From the NCBI RefSeq assembly GCF_002443255.2, contig NW_019211458.1, positions 34,962,096-35,026,095 of the forward strand: 64,000 nucleotides of DNA, read 5' to 3'. Made by a program: the position numbers and the translations under genes. The notes under the pieces were generated by a model, which was not told the origin of the DNA, searched no databases, and was given only the letters and a program-made list of their open reading frames with translations. Positions 51,784 to 62,391 of the stretch are shown here, piece by piece (the stretch's first letter is position 1; every line of letters begins with the position of its first letter). The stretch is from Varroa destructor. Lineage: Eukaryota; Arthropoda; Arachnida; Mesostigmata; Varroidae.

Positions 51784-53039
51784 GAACACGGTTGGCTTCT
51801 TCTTTTACAACTTTCCCTGAAATAAATTGTCAACGACTACTTTTGAAGTAACGAGCTCAAGGGATACCAGGGGGTTCTGCAATAGATGGCAATGTATACA
51901 ATAAATATTGTGAGTTCCATGTGAGCATGAACTAGTCATCGAGTTAGATTTGGTCTTAGGGGGTTTTGTAGCACTTTCCGCTGATATTTTACCCGGAAAA
52001 TTTGAAGCCAAACTGGAAGCCGTTCATTTGCGTGGTGCTAACTTCGATAGTTTTTAGCTAAACACTTGTTCTGATTTCAAGGCTGAATACATAAACAGCG
52101 CCAGATGTTTATTTGCCACATTTTTAGAATTGTTTGGCCAATCATGATTGGTCAAAAACTGAGCCGCTTCGCGCGCCATCTGTAATTCGGCGATTACCTC
52201 TTTCTCACGGGCCCCGTTGGAACCATCATTGTCACTGGAAAGACACTCAAGCACAAACAGCACATAAATATAACGCAGTAAACAGAAGTAGATCAGACCA
52301 AAATAAACCCATCCGGCGTATCGTTTGACGCATTATACGATGACCTTCTTGTCGCATCATTGAAGTTGATAGTAGCTCCTCAGTATTGAACTTATCCTGC
52401 TTGAAATGGCTTTAGCGAAAATAAAAGGTATCCATTATTTTTCATTGACTTGGCACATAATTTGACAGAATATTTATTAGTGTCAGTTTACTAATAGAGG
52501 TCGGTTGAATTCAGATATCTAAAATACGCTAAAAGAAGTGATCTTCTTTTTTAGACAGTTTAAAACTCTGTCATAAGTAGCGTGTTGTTTCATACTGAAC
52601 TATATCCAACATTAAAGCTGGAAAATTTGCCGTATCTGGTTAATTTCCACGTACTTGTCGATGCGCTTTACAATATGGCGCGTTCAAACTGATGCGAGAA
52701 ACAGTGGGTCGCTTTCGGAATTAGCGCGGTGCTTAACTGTTGACTTATTAAAACAGTAGTGACTGCTTTCCAGTTATATGGCTCCAAAGTCACGCATCTC
52801 AAGTAACGTAAGTCGCATCAGCATTGTTGTCATTTAAAAGCTGACATTTAACAGTAGTAGATATACTAAAGTTAGTTATTCAAATGAAAGATAAACGAAA
52901 TTCCTGTAGAGATTTCATAAGGTTACCACAATAGAGGCACACGCACAACTGAAACAACAAGAGGATTGTGCTGTTTATGATCCAGGTGCGGGAAAAGCCG
53001 CTTAAAGGTGGTTGTGTTGTTTTTGGAAATTTTCCAACC

Positions 53040-53340
53040 ATTCGCAGGAAGAGTGGATGAAATTATTGGAACGCCAAAGCAGACACGTCAATAACTAAGA
53101 AACTATATCGCCAAAGAACTAAACATCCACCACCAAATAAATTCAAGCCGTTTGACCAAAGCTGGCTACAAAAAAAGCTCGACGTTTGGGAGCTACACGT
53201 ATTGACCCAAATGAATTAACTCTCCCAAATCGGGTCATTAAATGTCTAGAGCTGTTGACACTTTCCTGACAACTTAATATCATTCCACGCTCAACGAGTC
53301 CCGACAAAGTTAGAAATTCTCTCCTGTGGTGAGAAATCCG
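53040..53340 (+). mobile_element. Second decayed mariner fragment
   Basis: The plus strand reads RNYIAKELNIHHQ, then LTKAGY, and after a one-base shift in an A-run KKLDVWELHVLTQMN. This matches the second helix-turn-helix and the KKLDxWVPHELT linker of mariner transposases. Stops follow soon after, and the catalytic part is absent or unrecognisable. Its sequence differs from the 46 kb copy, so a different mariner lineage is likely. Confidence 0.55.
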
Positions 53341-55853
53341 AGAAAGGCTTTCCTAGGGCAAACCGCAATCCTCAGTAGGGTTTAGATTTAAGAGCTCGAA
53401 AAGTTATAGAAATGGTTTACGAGGCCGTTTTTGATTGACCTAGGTTTCTGGTAGAGAAATTAACGGTTGTCTTATAAAAAAAACAGTATCAGCTGCCAAT
53501 AAAACTTTAACATTCTTTTTTTTTTAGACCTCTTGTGCCTTTTTTAGCTTTTTATCTGTTCTCGGCCCTTGCATTCGTTTGACTTCTGGCTTACTGTCAA
53601 CCCGAAATTTGTTTTTTTTTTTATATAGCGCGTCTAACCAACACTTTAATGAGTTGACATTTGGCAGTAGCGTTTGATGCACGCTTACTGTCATAAGCTA
53701 TTTGCAAGTTTACTAAGGAGCTCTTCGAAAATGTTAGTAATACAAGTTTTAGGCCTCGAACCGCGATGGATAGCGATTATTTTTAGTAAACATGATTGTT
53801 GAGAAGGACATTTCCAAAACATGGAAGCAATGTTCTTGAAATTCCAGTTCTTGTTTTTGTTTGTGTTTAGCCTTAGAAACAAAGCATAAGGAGAATTCTA
53901 AATTTAAACGCCCCATTCTGTATATCTTGATTATATGGTTGCCATCCAAGGAGACTAAGATTTTCTTGTAGCAAAGGATTTTATCAACAAGTCATGCGAC
54001 TACGAAAATGGAACGTTTGAGACTCAATTTTTGTCACATCTTTAAATATCATTATTGAAATAAAAAATCTTGAAACAAATTGAGATTAATTATGTATAAA
54101 ATGGTATAATTAAGAGCTAGGACAGCTAAAGTGTCAGTCTATTTATTTCTTCGTGTTTGCACGTGTCGGCCTCAGAGTTTCAACCAGGCTATACTAATAC
54201 ACTATTCGTGTGTTAGCATGATGGTGCGAAAACCATGGCGTGATTACTGGAATTCCCGCCCGTTTTGTTGAAGCATGGAAAACATACACAGATTAAGGAG
54301 AGCATGCAAAAAAAAGTTAACACATTGGTGGAAGGTGATCACGTCTGGGCTCGACAATTTCGTCATTATCCAAACGTATAAAAATCCGAAACGAAAATTC
54401 AAAATCATGGAGTGATGAACGTACGCTTTGTTGCAAGTACTCCTGTCAGTGATATCACTGTGTAAAGCCAAAAGATTGGTGCTTGGAGCAGTGACTTTCA
54501 CACAGTTCCTAAGTTCTGGTTGAAGAAAAAATTGATGACTGTCTTTCATTGATACTTTTTTTTTTTCTTTTTTCATATTGATACTTTCAAGAAAGTATCG
54601 CAATAATCGTTCAAATCGGTATCCAAAAATCTGTGATGGATCTTTGTCCCCGGTTTTTGTTGTACGTTAGCCTTTCATTGTTATTCTGAAGACCTCAATT
54701 TCAGTAACACAAAAGTGCTTCAGCACGATTATTTCAATATAAAGTACGTATGGGAGAAATAATCATTCTCTGCGGAGCACTTCGCTGGAGAAAATGTAAA
54801 TTCAAATGAGAAAAGTTCACGCTGGACGGACTGAACTGCGATCAGCAGGGTTCAAGGGCATGAAACGAAAAAAAAATGTACAATAGGCCTTAGCACCATC
54901 AGAGTTTGGCCATACAGCGCCATTTTACGACAGAAGTAAACCCATCTGTTTGTTTCCTCATTTCGGACGACTTTTTGTTTTATCCTTATGACAGATGAAG
55001 TTGATCTGGACCTGGGCTAAGTAATCCGTTTAGTCATAACATCGTACAAAGACCTATTCAGATTCAGTTGGTTCAGCTAAACAATTTATTTGCCTTATTC
55101 AGTTCTGTGGTACGGGTAACCTATATTACTCCAGCCACAAAGTGACACTTGATTGCTCACTGCACAATCATATATTCGGAAGTTTCTTGAGACCTCTTTA
55201 ATGGGAATTTGGTCAAGGCAATCCATGACTGTTTTATTGGCTTGGAGGGTGGCAAATGTTAGTTAGTGTTTGCCTCTTCTAATCGTTGGATAGTCAAAAT
55301 GACATTTGATGATCAGCACCTGAGTTTTGACCTTTTCCTTATATCAGTTTTACGTTAGTGGGGACGTACGTCTACTGAACTTACATTATACTCTCGGCAT
55401 ATGATGATAATCATGTAAGCCAATTCACAAAATGTTAGCAATTAGTCGTACGAGACGAAACTTCCCGTAAAGAATCTACTCGGTGAAAAGATCTATTTTT
55501 TTTTTTTTTTTTTTTATCACTTTTGATTCGTCTTCCTACCTAAAGTTGCCTACCTAAAGTAATTGAATACATTATTAATACTCGCATCACAATATTATGA
55601 GTTTAATATTGCAGGTTCACTTATAGTCATGCTGTCCATTATAAAAAAAAGTTCCATTATTTAAGCGGCGCCTTGGATCTCTATGTACCTATATTTTTAT
55701 TAGGTATATGTACATAAGTGGCAGTTATCTTAATTTATATTTCAGATGGTATCTCTCTTAGTCTCTCAGCTCATCGCCATTTTCGAACGTGTGTATGCAT
55801 ATTTCTATACCTATCCCTCTGCCTTTTATAATCACAATCAATATTATAAACAG

Positions 55854-55859
55854 TTTATT
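55854..55859 (-). promoter_or_regulatory. AATAAA polyadenylation signal of the cuticle gene
   Basis: On the minus strand AATAAA lies about 100 nt past the cuticle protein stop codon, at normal distance for a 3' end. Confidence 0.5.
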
Positions 55860-55960
55860 TGTGTTTATATATGGGCATGTGTACATTTGGCATCTATTTG
55901 TATGACGCGTGGAGGAGTACATAGGAGTCAAACACTGGCTGGAACTTAGGTCAGCTGAAC

Positions 55961-56707
55961 TTACGCGGCGGCTTTTGCGTGTATGGAGTCATTATAAAGG
56001 GCGGCGGCAGGTGCTGAAGGAGCGGTGCCGGGTTCATTTGTAGCAACTGTGGCGCGGAAGCCGGCGACGTCAGCGATGTAATCGACGCGACGCGAGATCC
56101 CATGTGCGTCAGTGTATGAGTAAGACCCCTTCTTGAAATTGTTCACGTCACTTTGTTCCTGTCTGGATTGACGATTGCCGTACTTGTCAACTGACTGATA
56201 TCCAAAGGAATAGGCTTGGGAGACGTGGATAGACTCGGAAGGTATAACAGTTACCTTGGGCGTAGCGGTAACTGGGGCCTGTTCAGCGATAGAGGCGGTA
56301 AATGCCGTCGCGGCAAGAGGGGAGGCTGACTGGTAGACAGATACAGGAACACGAGCCTTAGCATAAATGACCGACTGGGCATAACTGGGCACAGTTGGTG
56401 CGGCAAGCATCGTGGGGGCAGTCACTTGACTTACTGGTATAGCGGCCACTGCGGCAGGATAAGCGGTGTAAGCTGCCGCTCGAATCGGTGTCGAGGCGCT
56501 AAGAGCCAGTGGAGCCAAATGGGAGATACGAGCACCAAACGCTAATGGTGCGGGGGCAACGTTAGCTATTGGAACCGAGCAGGCATAGCCAAGAGCAGCT
56601 TCCGCGGCAGCTTTGGCGATGGGAACTGTGGGGCCGTATCGCAGTCTGGTTGGCACCGGGAACCGGGCTTCGACCGCTATGAATGCAAGTGCGCACGGAA
56701 ACAGCAT
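55961..56707 (-). CDS. Cuticle protein exon 2
   Basis: Nearly the whole protein. The frame stays open a further 288 nt upstream of the acceptor, which is why a longer 344-codon frame can be read; the extra part is AT-rich intron-like sequence without cuticle features. The GC-rich coding part contrasts with its flanks. Confidence 0.85.
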   Translation of the reverse strand: MLFPCALAFIAVEARFPVPTRLRYGPTVPIAKAAAEAALGYACSVPIANVAPAPLAFGARISHLAPLALSASTPIRAAAYTAYPAAVAAIPVSQVTAPTMLAAPTVPSYAQSVIYAKARVPVSVYQSASPLAATAFTASIAEQAPVTATPKVTVIPSESIHVSQAYSFGYQSVDKYGNRQSRQEQSDVNNFKKGSYSYTDAHGISRRVDYIADVAGFRATVATNEPGTAPSAPAAALYNDSIHAKAAA

Positions 56708-57150
56708 CTGCAATAATCGAATGAAAACACCAAGAACACAGAAGACAATATCACTCAAAAGACACACCGGTGAAAAGGCGAGAAGTGCCAAGTTACTAAT
56801 CATCAAAATTATTAGGACAGTTATCTGGTCAGTAAGCAAAAAAAGACATGAAAATATATTCCTAAGTTCTACTTTTTTAAAGCAACTTTTTTTACAGTTT
56901 GAAACAACGCTGTCGATTGCGCGAAGTGTGTATCCAAATAGGCACAAAATCATTATGTTTGGCTTCTCTGTCAGTGGCGGCTGGAATGTGTTCAATGAAA
57001 CATGCGTTACGTCAGCACATCTTGGTCATTCCTAAAACCATATTTGTATGTTACACTATCAAAAATCACTAGATCCACAGGGTGTTTCATCGCACCAGGG
57101 TACCATGATCGGTCTATGCCTTAGCAGGACACACACACCTTGCTGAACAT
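55961..57150 (-). CDS. RR-type chitin-binding cuticle protein, two exons
   Basis: Exon 2 (56707-55961) begins after a TTATTGCAG acceptor with ATGCTGTTTCCG and encodes 248 residues to TAA. A proposed exon 1 (57150-57139) adds MFSK in phase 0, the usual four-residue first exon of such genes. The product would be about 252 residues. It has a signal peptide (MLFPCALAFIAVEA), a long low-complexity Ala/Pro/Val/Tyr region with AAPTVPSYA-like elements, and a C-terminal Rebers-Riddiford domain. That domain reads AYSFGYQSVDKYGNRQSRQE, GSYSYTDAHGISRRVDYIAD and AGFRATVATNEPGT. These proteins are secreted by epidermis and bind chitin in the exoskeleton. The DxxGxxRxVxYxAD and GFRATVxTNEPGT form is typical of mites and ticks. 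Confidence 0.85.
57139..57150 (-). CDS. Cuticle protein exon 1 (four codons, proposed)
   Basis: ATG TTC AGC AAG followed by GTGTGTG gives a 431-nt intron and keeps frame with exon 2. The choice rests on the common gene structure of the family and on the donor. Another short first exon cannot be excluded. Confidence 0.45.
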
Positions 57151-57340
57151 TTTGAATAACAAAGTTTTAGCTTTTATTATTTTTTCGATCCTGATCGTCG
57201 GTGCAGCAATAGCAGATGTATCCTCCGCTTTACTCCGAACAAACTTTGACACATCAAAAGTTGTAACAAACGAAAACCGCTCTGGGAAAACCAGTGTCCT
57301 CAGAAGAAATTATGTTCAGACATTAAAGAAACTCCCTTAA
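57140..57340 (+). CDS. Short open frame with a signal-peptide-like start (doubtful)
   Basis: The plus frame has no ATG at its start (first codon TTG), but a TAG acceptor-like site precedes it. It reads as a hydrophobic segment KVLAFIIFSILIVGAAIA followed by a hydrophilic 45-residue tail ending at a stop. It overlaps the proposed cuticle exon 1 on the other strand. It could be the second exon of a small secreted peptide or chance. The family is not recognised. Confidence 0.2.
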   Translation: MLNILNNKVLAFIIFSILIVGAAIADVSSALLRTNFDTSKVVTNENRSGKTSVLRRNYVQTLKKLP

Positions 57341-57384
57341 GCACCGCTCTGAGGCACGTGTCGCATCCTTAGACACTGTTCGCA

Positions 57385-57406
57385 ATATATATATATATAT
57401 ATATAT
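57385..57406. repeat. (AT)n microsatellite
   Basis: About eleven AT units just left of the 57.4-58.1 kb GC-rich block. Confidence 0.9.
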
Positions 57407-57587
57407 TAACTTGTATCCTATGCGTCGTTGGTGCACGTGAAGTTGCGTCGTTCTTGTGTGCTGTTACGTTTTTGTCTTGTCGAACGGAGATGCCAATAGA
57501 ATTAGTACTATTATCAGTGGTCGCGCTCGCTATGCAGTGGTCGCCAGGTACTTTGGCGCCGCAATTTGAGCGTCGGTTGTTGAGCTG

Positions 57588-57593
57588 TTTATT
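57588..57593 (-). promoter_or_regulatory. AATAAA polyadenylation signal
   Basis: On the minus strand AATAAA lies about 100 nt past the stop of the open frame at 57694-58134, which mildly supports that frame as a terminal exon. Confidence 0.35.
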
Positions 57594-57693
57594 ATAAACG
57601 GGCCCTCACTTCGCAGTCCCCACCCGCGCCGCTCTTTCGCACATTAATAGCACCGTCAAGTACCACTGCCGCCTGCCCCTAGGTCCTTAGCAG

Positions 57694-58134
57694 CTAATAG
57701 CAGCAATAACAGACGTTCGCCCCCTCGACCCCACGGAAGCAATTGGGCATGGGGCACTGGTGTACCAGCACTGTTGCATTGTTGAAGCCGCCGTCGAAGT
57801 GAGTGCCGCCCCTAACGTTATAGTTGTTATAGGGAAGCCAGTACGAACGGACGAACGGATTTTTATGCTGGTGTACTGGCGAGTCGTGGCCTTGCGATAG
57901 CGGCGGATGAGGGGGCGATGCTCCCTTTTTAAGCGGACCACAATGTTTCTGGACATCAGGACGATTGTGGCGGCGCTCCTGCTTATAATAATGTTGGTGT
58001 TTTTGCCACGCCTCTTCGGCATCAGCGGAAAAAGACGAAGAAAGCGAAAATAGACGGACAGATGCATCTATGGGCGGACTTATTGTAGTGCAGGGACAAA
58101 AAATAGAGTGGCATTTGACGCTAGGAGAAACCAT
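57694..58134 (-). CDS. Unrecognised His/Pro/Tyr/Asn-rich frame, possible terminal exon
   Basis: The minus frame is open for 146 codons and ends at TAG (57694-57696). From about codon 36 it is strongly biased, with AEEAWQKHQHYYKQERRHN, SPVHQHKNPFVRSYWLPYNN and a Cys-rich end (CPMPNCFRGVEGANVCYCCY). The first 35 residues look less like coding sequence, and the real exon may start later. A second minus frame overlaps it. There is no signal peptide or known domain. The bias, the polyadenylation site and the local GC content make it a candidate gene, but function is unknown. Confidence 0.35.
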   Translation of the reverse strand: MVSPSVKCHSIFCPCTTISPPIDASVRLFSLSSSFSADAEEAWQKHQHYYKQERRHNRPDVQKHCGPLKKGASPPHPPLSQGHDSPVHQHKNPFVRSYWLPYNNYNVRGGTHFDGGFNNATVLVHQCPMPNCFRGVEGANVCYCCY

Positions 58135-59859
58135 TACTCATTTAATAGCCAATTGAGTATTGGCAATGTTTGACACTTTCTGGCTTTGTTGATGTTCATG
58201 AAGAGTTTAGTTATGTTCAAAAAGATATAAGGTGCATAGAGCGTGATATTTTCATAGCTGACGAAGAGAGAGTACCGATTGAGACTCATACTATGGCTAA
58301 TGTCGTATCGGTTTCTGTGATATGGGTGGGTTATCGTTTAAAGCGCACAGCTTCCTACAGCCAAATTTTTTCTATCAGAATATCTACAATTTCTGACCGA
58401 GTGTCTTCAAGAGCAGTTGTAGAATAGAGCACTGTTTTTAGATGTACAAAGTACACATGAGCTTGTATAATTATCTCTAAGCGTATTGACACTGATGACT
58501 CGGTGACATTCGAAGGTTCTGCTAGTTTCAAGAAGAGTCACTATTAGGCAGAAGTTTAGGTTTTTTTGTACGCACACTTGCAGCACACTTGACTCCACTG
58601 TTTCTCATCGAGAAATGAAGCTAGCTTGTTTACTGTCACTTACCGAATAACAGTATCGTCTGTAAATATATTAACTAATTGCTTGTCAGTATAGGTTATG
58701 AGCGGAGACAGGACATCGGAACAATGTTAAAACCATATGCCTGGAGGCGATCATTTACTTAAAAACTATTTGCACAGAAGTGTGCCTGGAAGCGGGAAGT
58801 TCGGCAGTCTGCGCTAGGCGGTACTAGTTGATGCCACGGAGAGATGAACATTATTTTCGTGTGATGTCTTCAAATTTTATTATACAAATAGGTAATCAGC
58901 AGTACATTTGGCCCGAAGGGTTAGGCTACCTCTATTGGGGCCGTAAGTAAATGATTTCAAATTATAAAGAAGTTGCACTTCAATGTGCTTGAGCGTACCA
59001 TTTGATAGAATGTCCAGGAGCACAATTGTGCTTCTTTTAAGCGGCTGGAAATTGAGGAGTTTGTTTTATTTCTCGACCGGCAATGGACATTTCAAACGAT
59101 ACCGGTTATACAGCGGCTTTATCTGGATGACTAATGGACGGCTGTTTGAATGTGTTAAGATAGTCAGCGTAGCTAACAGGCGCGCTGTTCAAATCTCACA
59201 GTTGACAAAAATCGGGCATTTATAGTTCGGATAATAAAAAATATTAAGGTAAGGTAGTGGTATTATAGTCATAAGCTGTTCATGTGGCTGTTTCATATGT
59301 CTGATGCAAAAATCCTAGTTAACTCGAACAAGACTCACTGAAAATTGGTGATCTCGAGACGATTTGAAAATAGAACACGGTTCCTAATAATCGATTCAAA
59401 GATTCTGTCAGGAGCCTTGTTTTCGTTTTACACTAACCGACGAGCACTCAATTCAAGAAGCTTCTCTAAAATCCGAACGAGCTATCGTAGACGAAAAACA
59501 CTACCTTATATTATGCTGAAGTGGATCGCTTATTCCAGCTTTAGCAAACAATGAACACACAAAAGCTGCAGTTTATCATTATTGTGTGTCGCATTCGTTA
59601 ACTTGAAGAATAAACTTATCGATGATTTACCATGATTCTGTTTAACCAAATGCGATCTTCAATTTGAATCTGGTACGATCAAAAAAACCTACTTGCCCCC
59701 ACCGATCCTTTTTCAGGGCACAAGAGTGCTGTAACATTCACGTGTACACGCGAATCTTTGATGAAATCGGACGGAAATCGCCGACTTTTAGTGGCTGGTC
59801 AAGAACATGGTACTTACTGCTTACTCATATTGGCTATCGCTTTTCAACGACACGTCAAC

Positions 59860-59887
59860 TTTAAGCGGGGCGAGGGCCCCGCTTAAA
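59860..59887. repeat. Perfect GC-rich hairpin, 12-bp stem and 4-nt loop
   Basis: TTTAAGCGGGGC (59860-59871), loop GAGG, then GCCCCGCTTAAA (59876-59887). It is strikingly GC-rich for its surroundings. No U-run follows, and the genome is eukaryotic, so it is not read as a terminator. Confidence 0.9.
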
Positions 59888-62370
59888 CTTGGCCAAGTGT
59901 AATTTTGACGATTACCTGATGCTTTGATGGTTGTTGAATGAATCACTCAGAGGAGTAGGGCTGATTAGGACTGGCATTATTAAATAGCGAAGCGTAACTA
60001 ACGCAGCGGCCTAATCAGTATTTGCTAAATAAACATTACGTTATAACATAGATCAGTTCGACTTCTGCAAACATTGTTTTCAGCTTGATATTCAATCAAC
60101 GTACTATGCTATTATTACTCGCTGGCAAAAGTCGAAACTAGATTGCCTCGGAAGTACTGGAGGGGGGGGGGAGTACTGCATCTCAATTATCCTGACATAA
60201 GTGATTGATTAATTTAGCGGATTTATCGAGCGAAGCGGCACCGCAGATCCTGTCACTCTGACTAGACGGTGTCTATTGGTATGTCGCATCGATTGTCTCC
60301 GGAATGTTTGGTTGTTTCCTTTTACACGGATATTGTCCTCGGACGAAACAAAAAATGATTGATTTCTTTGATTAGTTTTACCAGTCAGAGAGATCTTGGC
60401 ACGGCTATAACGATATCGTTTCGCCCGTATGCTGCTAATACTGCACGCGTACGATTCAATGGCTAGTAGACCCACTGTATCACAGAAAGCGATGACCTGT
60501 TTGTATTTCTTCAGGATGAATTGCTGCCCCGCGTCTTTTGACTGCCGTGAACCGAGCAATAAAAGCCTTCTCTTGGTACCTAAATTCGTGCGATTAGTTT
60601 AAAAAACGAGATGGATATAGCGGTTCCAATATCGATGTGGAATGAACATAAATCTATCTGTAATAAGTATGTTCTATACAAAATATGTTAATTCTTTCAA
60701 GCGACTGTACCCAGCAGAGCTACGGAACGTTCAATACAAACGGCATTGGGAAGTCACATAACTTACAGAATTTAAATCTGAAATCTTCCGAAGTATCTCG
60801 TCTAAAAAGGTAAATCTGAATGGGAATATTGTGTCTGCTGGCGCTGTATGAATGTCTTTCTCGTTTCTGTTTTCGGTGGTCCGGTTGAAGACGTGGTGTT
60901 TTTTCGCGGTGGTGAAATAGTTTGTGGGGTATCCGTTTATTTTATAAAACATCGTTTGATATCAATGTTTGGACATCACAGGATGATAATAATAAGTGCA
61001 ATAACAGCAACCTCGGATTGCTCTTATTAAATACCATCGTCAAATGGCGAATCAACGTCATCTGTTTACTTTTGAAAACACCAATCAATTTCGTGATTCT
61101 TTTTTTGTTAAAGGAAAAATTGCAGGTGTACGAGAAATTTTTTCTGTGGAAATACTTCGCTACTGAGTAGTAAACATCGAGTAAATACTCAGATAATGAA
61201 TATGTCGCACAACTTACGACACATCAGAGGTGATAGCAAATCGCTAGGTATACGGATGATCTTCGTAGGAAATAATTGGCGGTTTTTTACTTTTTGTTTA
61301 TATTTGCTAGTATTGTAGGGTTTTTGGATACATATAATTACTATCATTGTCAAGGAAATCTTTTTCGTACTTCCGATAGCAAATAACGCCTCTGCACTAA
61401 CCGTCAGCTCTACGTCCTGAATCAAAGGTGGCGTGCCGAGCGACATCGTTCAGTCGGCAGCGAAACGAATGTTGCCGGTCACTGATCAATTGAAATGTTT
61501 TTTTCAGGATTGGCTATGTAAAGCTGAATAATCGTATAGTGAATTAGATAGATCTTCAAGATTTTTACATATATCGTCGGCGTTGCCTCGAAAACAACTG
61601 GTCCACATTTACCGCCAGTAAACGCCAGTGACTTTTGCAATGATTGTGCACGTACGTTTCCAATAGGGGAAATAGGTACTCGATCGCGTTCGCCGAAAAC
61701 ACTTGTTTATATGCCGCTGAACGCTGTTTATACAGCTGTTACTAACCGAATTATTGTTTTTGGAGTTCTGCATGATTAATATGAAAACGGATTCAAAGCA
61801 TGACGAAAGGAAAAATCCGTGCATGCTTTGCCCCCATGCTTGGAGGTAAAACGATGGTAATGCTAGTTATTGTTTATTGTAAGGGATCACCATAAAATCA
61901 TTCCGACACATCATAGAAGCCTATATTTTGTTGTTCGCACCAGGCCATGATGACGCTTAACAGCAGCTATCACCGAATTCGTCGTAACGCTGAGTATACT
62001 GTTAACTAAGTAGAATATCCAGCTACGTGCATGGGGCTTTTCTGTCAATCTTATTATCGCAGATTGAATCATCAGTGGGCTGCACATTCAACTTCATTGG
62101 GTTGATGGAGAATGAAAGAAAACAAAACAGTATTGTCATTTCTATTGCTAAGGGTTAGACGTTAGAAAACCGAAATATTGAAGCACTTTACTTGGACACA
62201 AACATGTACTTTGTGTCATAATAGAACATTTGCTTAGTTAGAAGCAATTGCAGTTAATAAAGTTAAAAAGTATAAGGTTATTATGAATAACCGTTGCAGC
62301 AGGTACAATGCTCTAGTTGTCTGCTCACTCGAAGAGTTACATTATATAGCGTAAGTGACGAATGACAATA

Positions 62371-62391
62371 TGTTGTTGTTGTTGTTGTTGT
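62371..62391. repeat. (TGT)7 trinucleotide repeat
   Basis: Seven uninterrupted TGT units. Confidence 0.9.

Larger units (their letters stand above)
49625..52332 (-). pseudogene. TTI1: TTI1-like HEAT-repeat relic, probable retropseudogene
   Basis: TTI1 is a HEAT-repeat partner of TELO2 in the complex that matures PIKK kinases. On the minus strand five blocks resemble it in the correct order. They are VLECLSSDN..REKEVIAEL..LALFMYSALKS (52263-52054), LASNFPGKISAES (about 52011-51970), NLKVRLSKAHSNLLL (about 51705-51660), LSQKAVDAIMRSYH (about 49995-49950) and SLHQEDLPIVQVL..MKERFQDTWPFF (49800-49640). Spacing between blocks is close to that of an uninterrupted protein (for example about 300 nt between blocks 2 and 3), so introns seem absent. 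Stops and frameshifts separate the blocks and an (AT)n tract interrupts one. The family match rests on recall of the protein, not on a search. Confidence 0.4.
47734..55960. other. Mitoferrin intron 3 or intergenic DNA rich in decayed sequence
   Basis: No intact gene is recognised. The stretch contains the mariner fragments, the TTI1-like minus-strand relic and the microsatellites listed separately. Poly-T runs lie at about 53516-53525, 54550-54559 and 55496-55515. A 12-bp unit (cctacctaaagt) is repeated twice with a 14-bp period at 55535-55560. Confidence 0.5.

Noticed and set aside
56708..56995. N-terminal extension of the cuticle protein frame
   Set aside because: The extra 96 codons lie upstream of a good TTATTGCAG acceptor, are AT-rich and hydrophobic without cuticle features, and a signal peptide starts exactly at the acceptor.
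59860..59887. Hairpin as a bacterial-type terminator
   Set aside because: The genome is eukaryotic and no run of T follows the stem.
60209..60843. Two-exon minus-strand gene with compatible splice phases
   Set aside because: The splice sites are plausible, but the product matches no family and random open frames of this size are common in this window.
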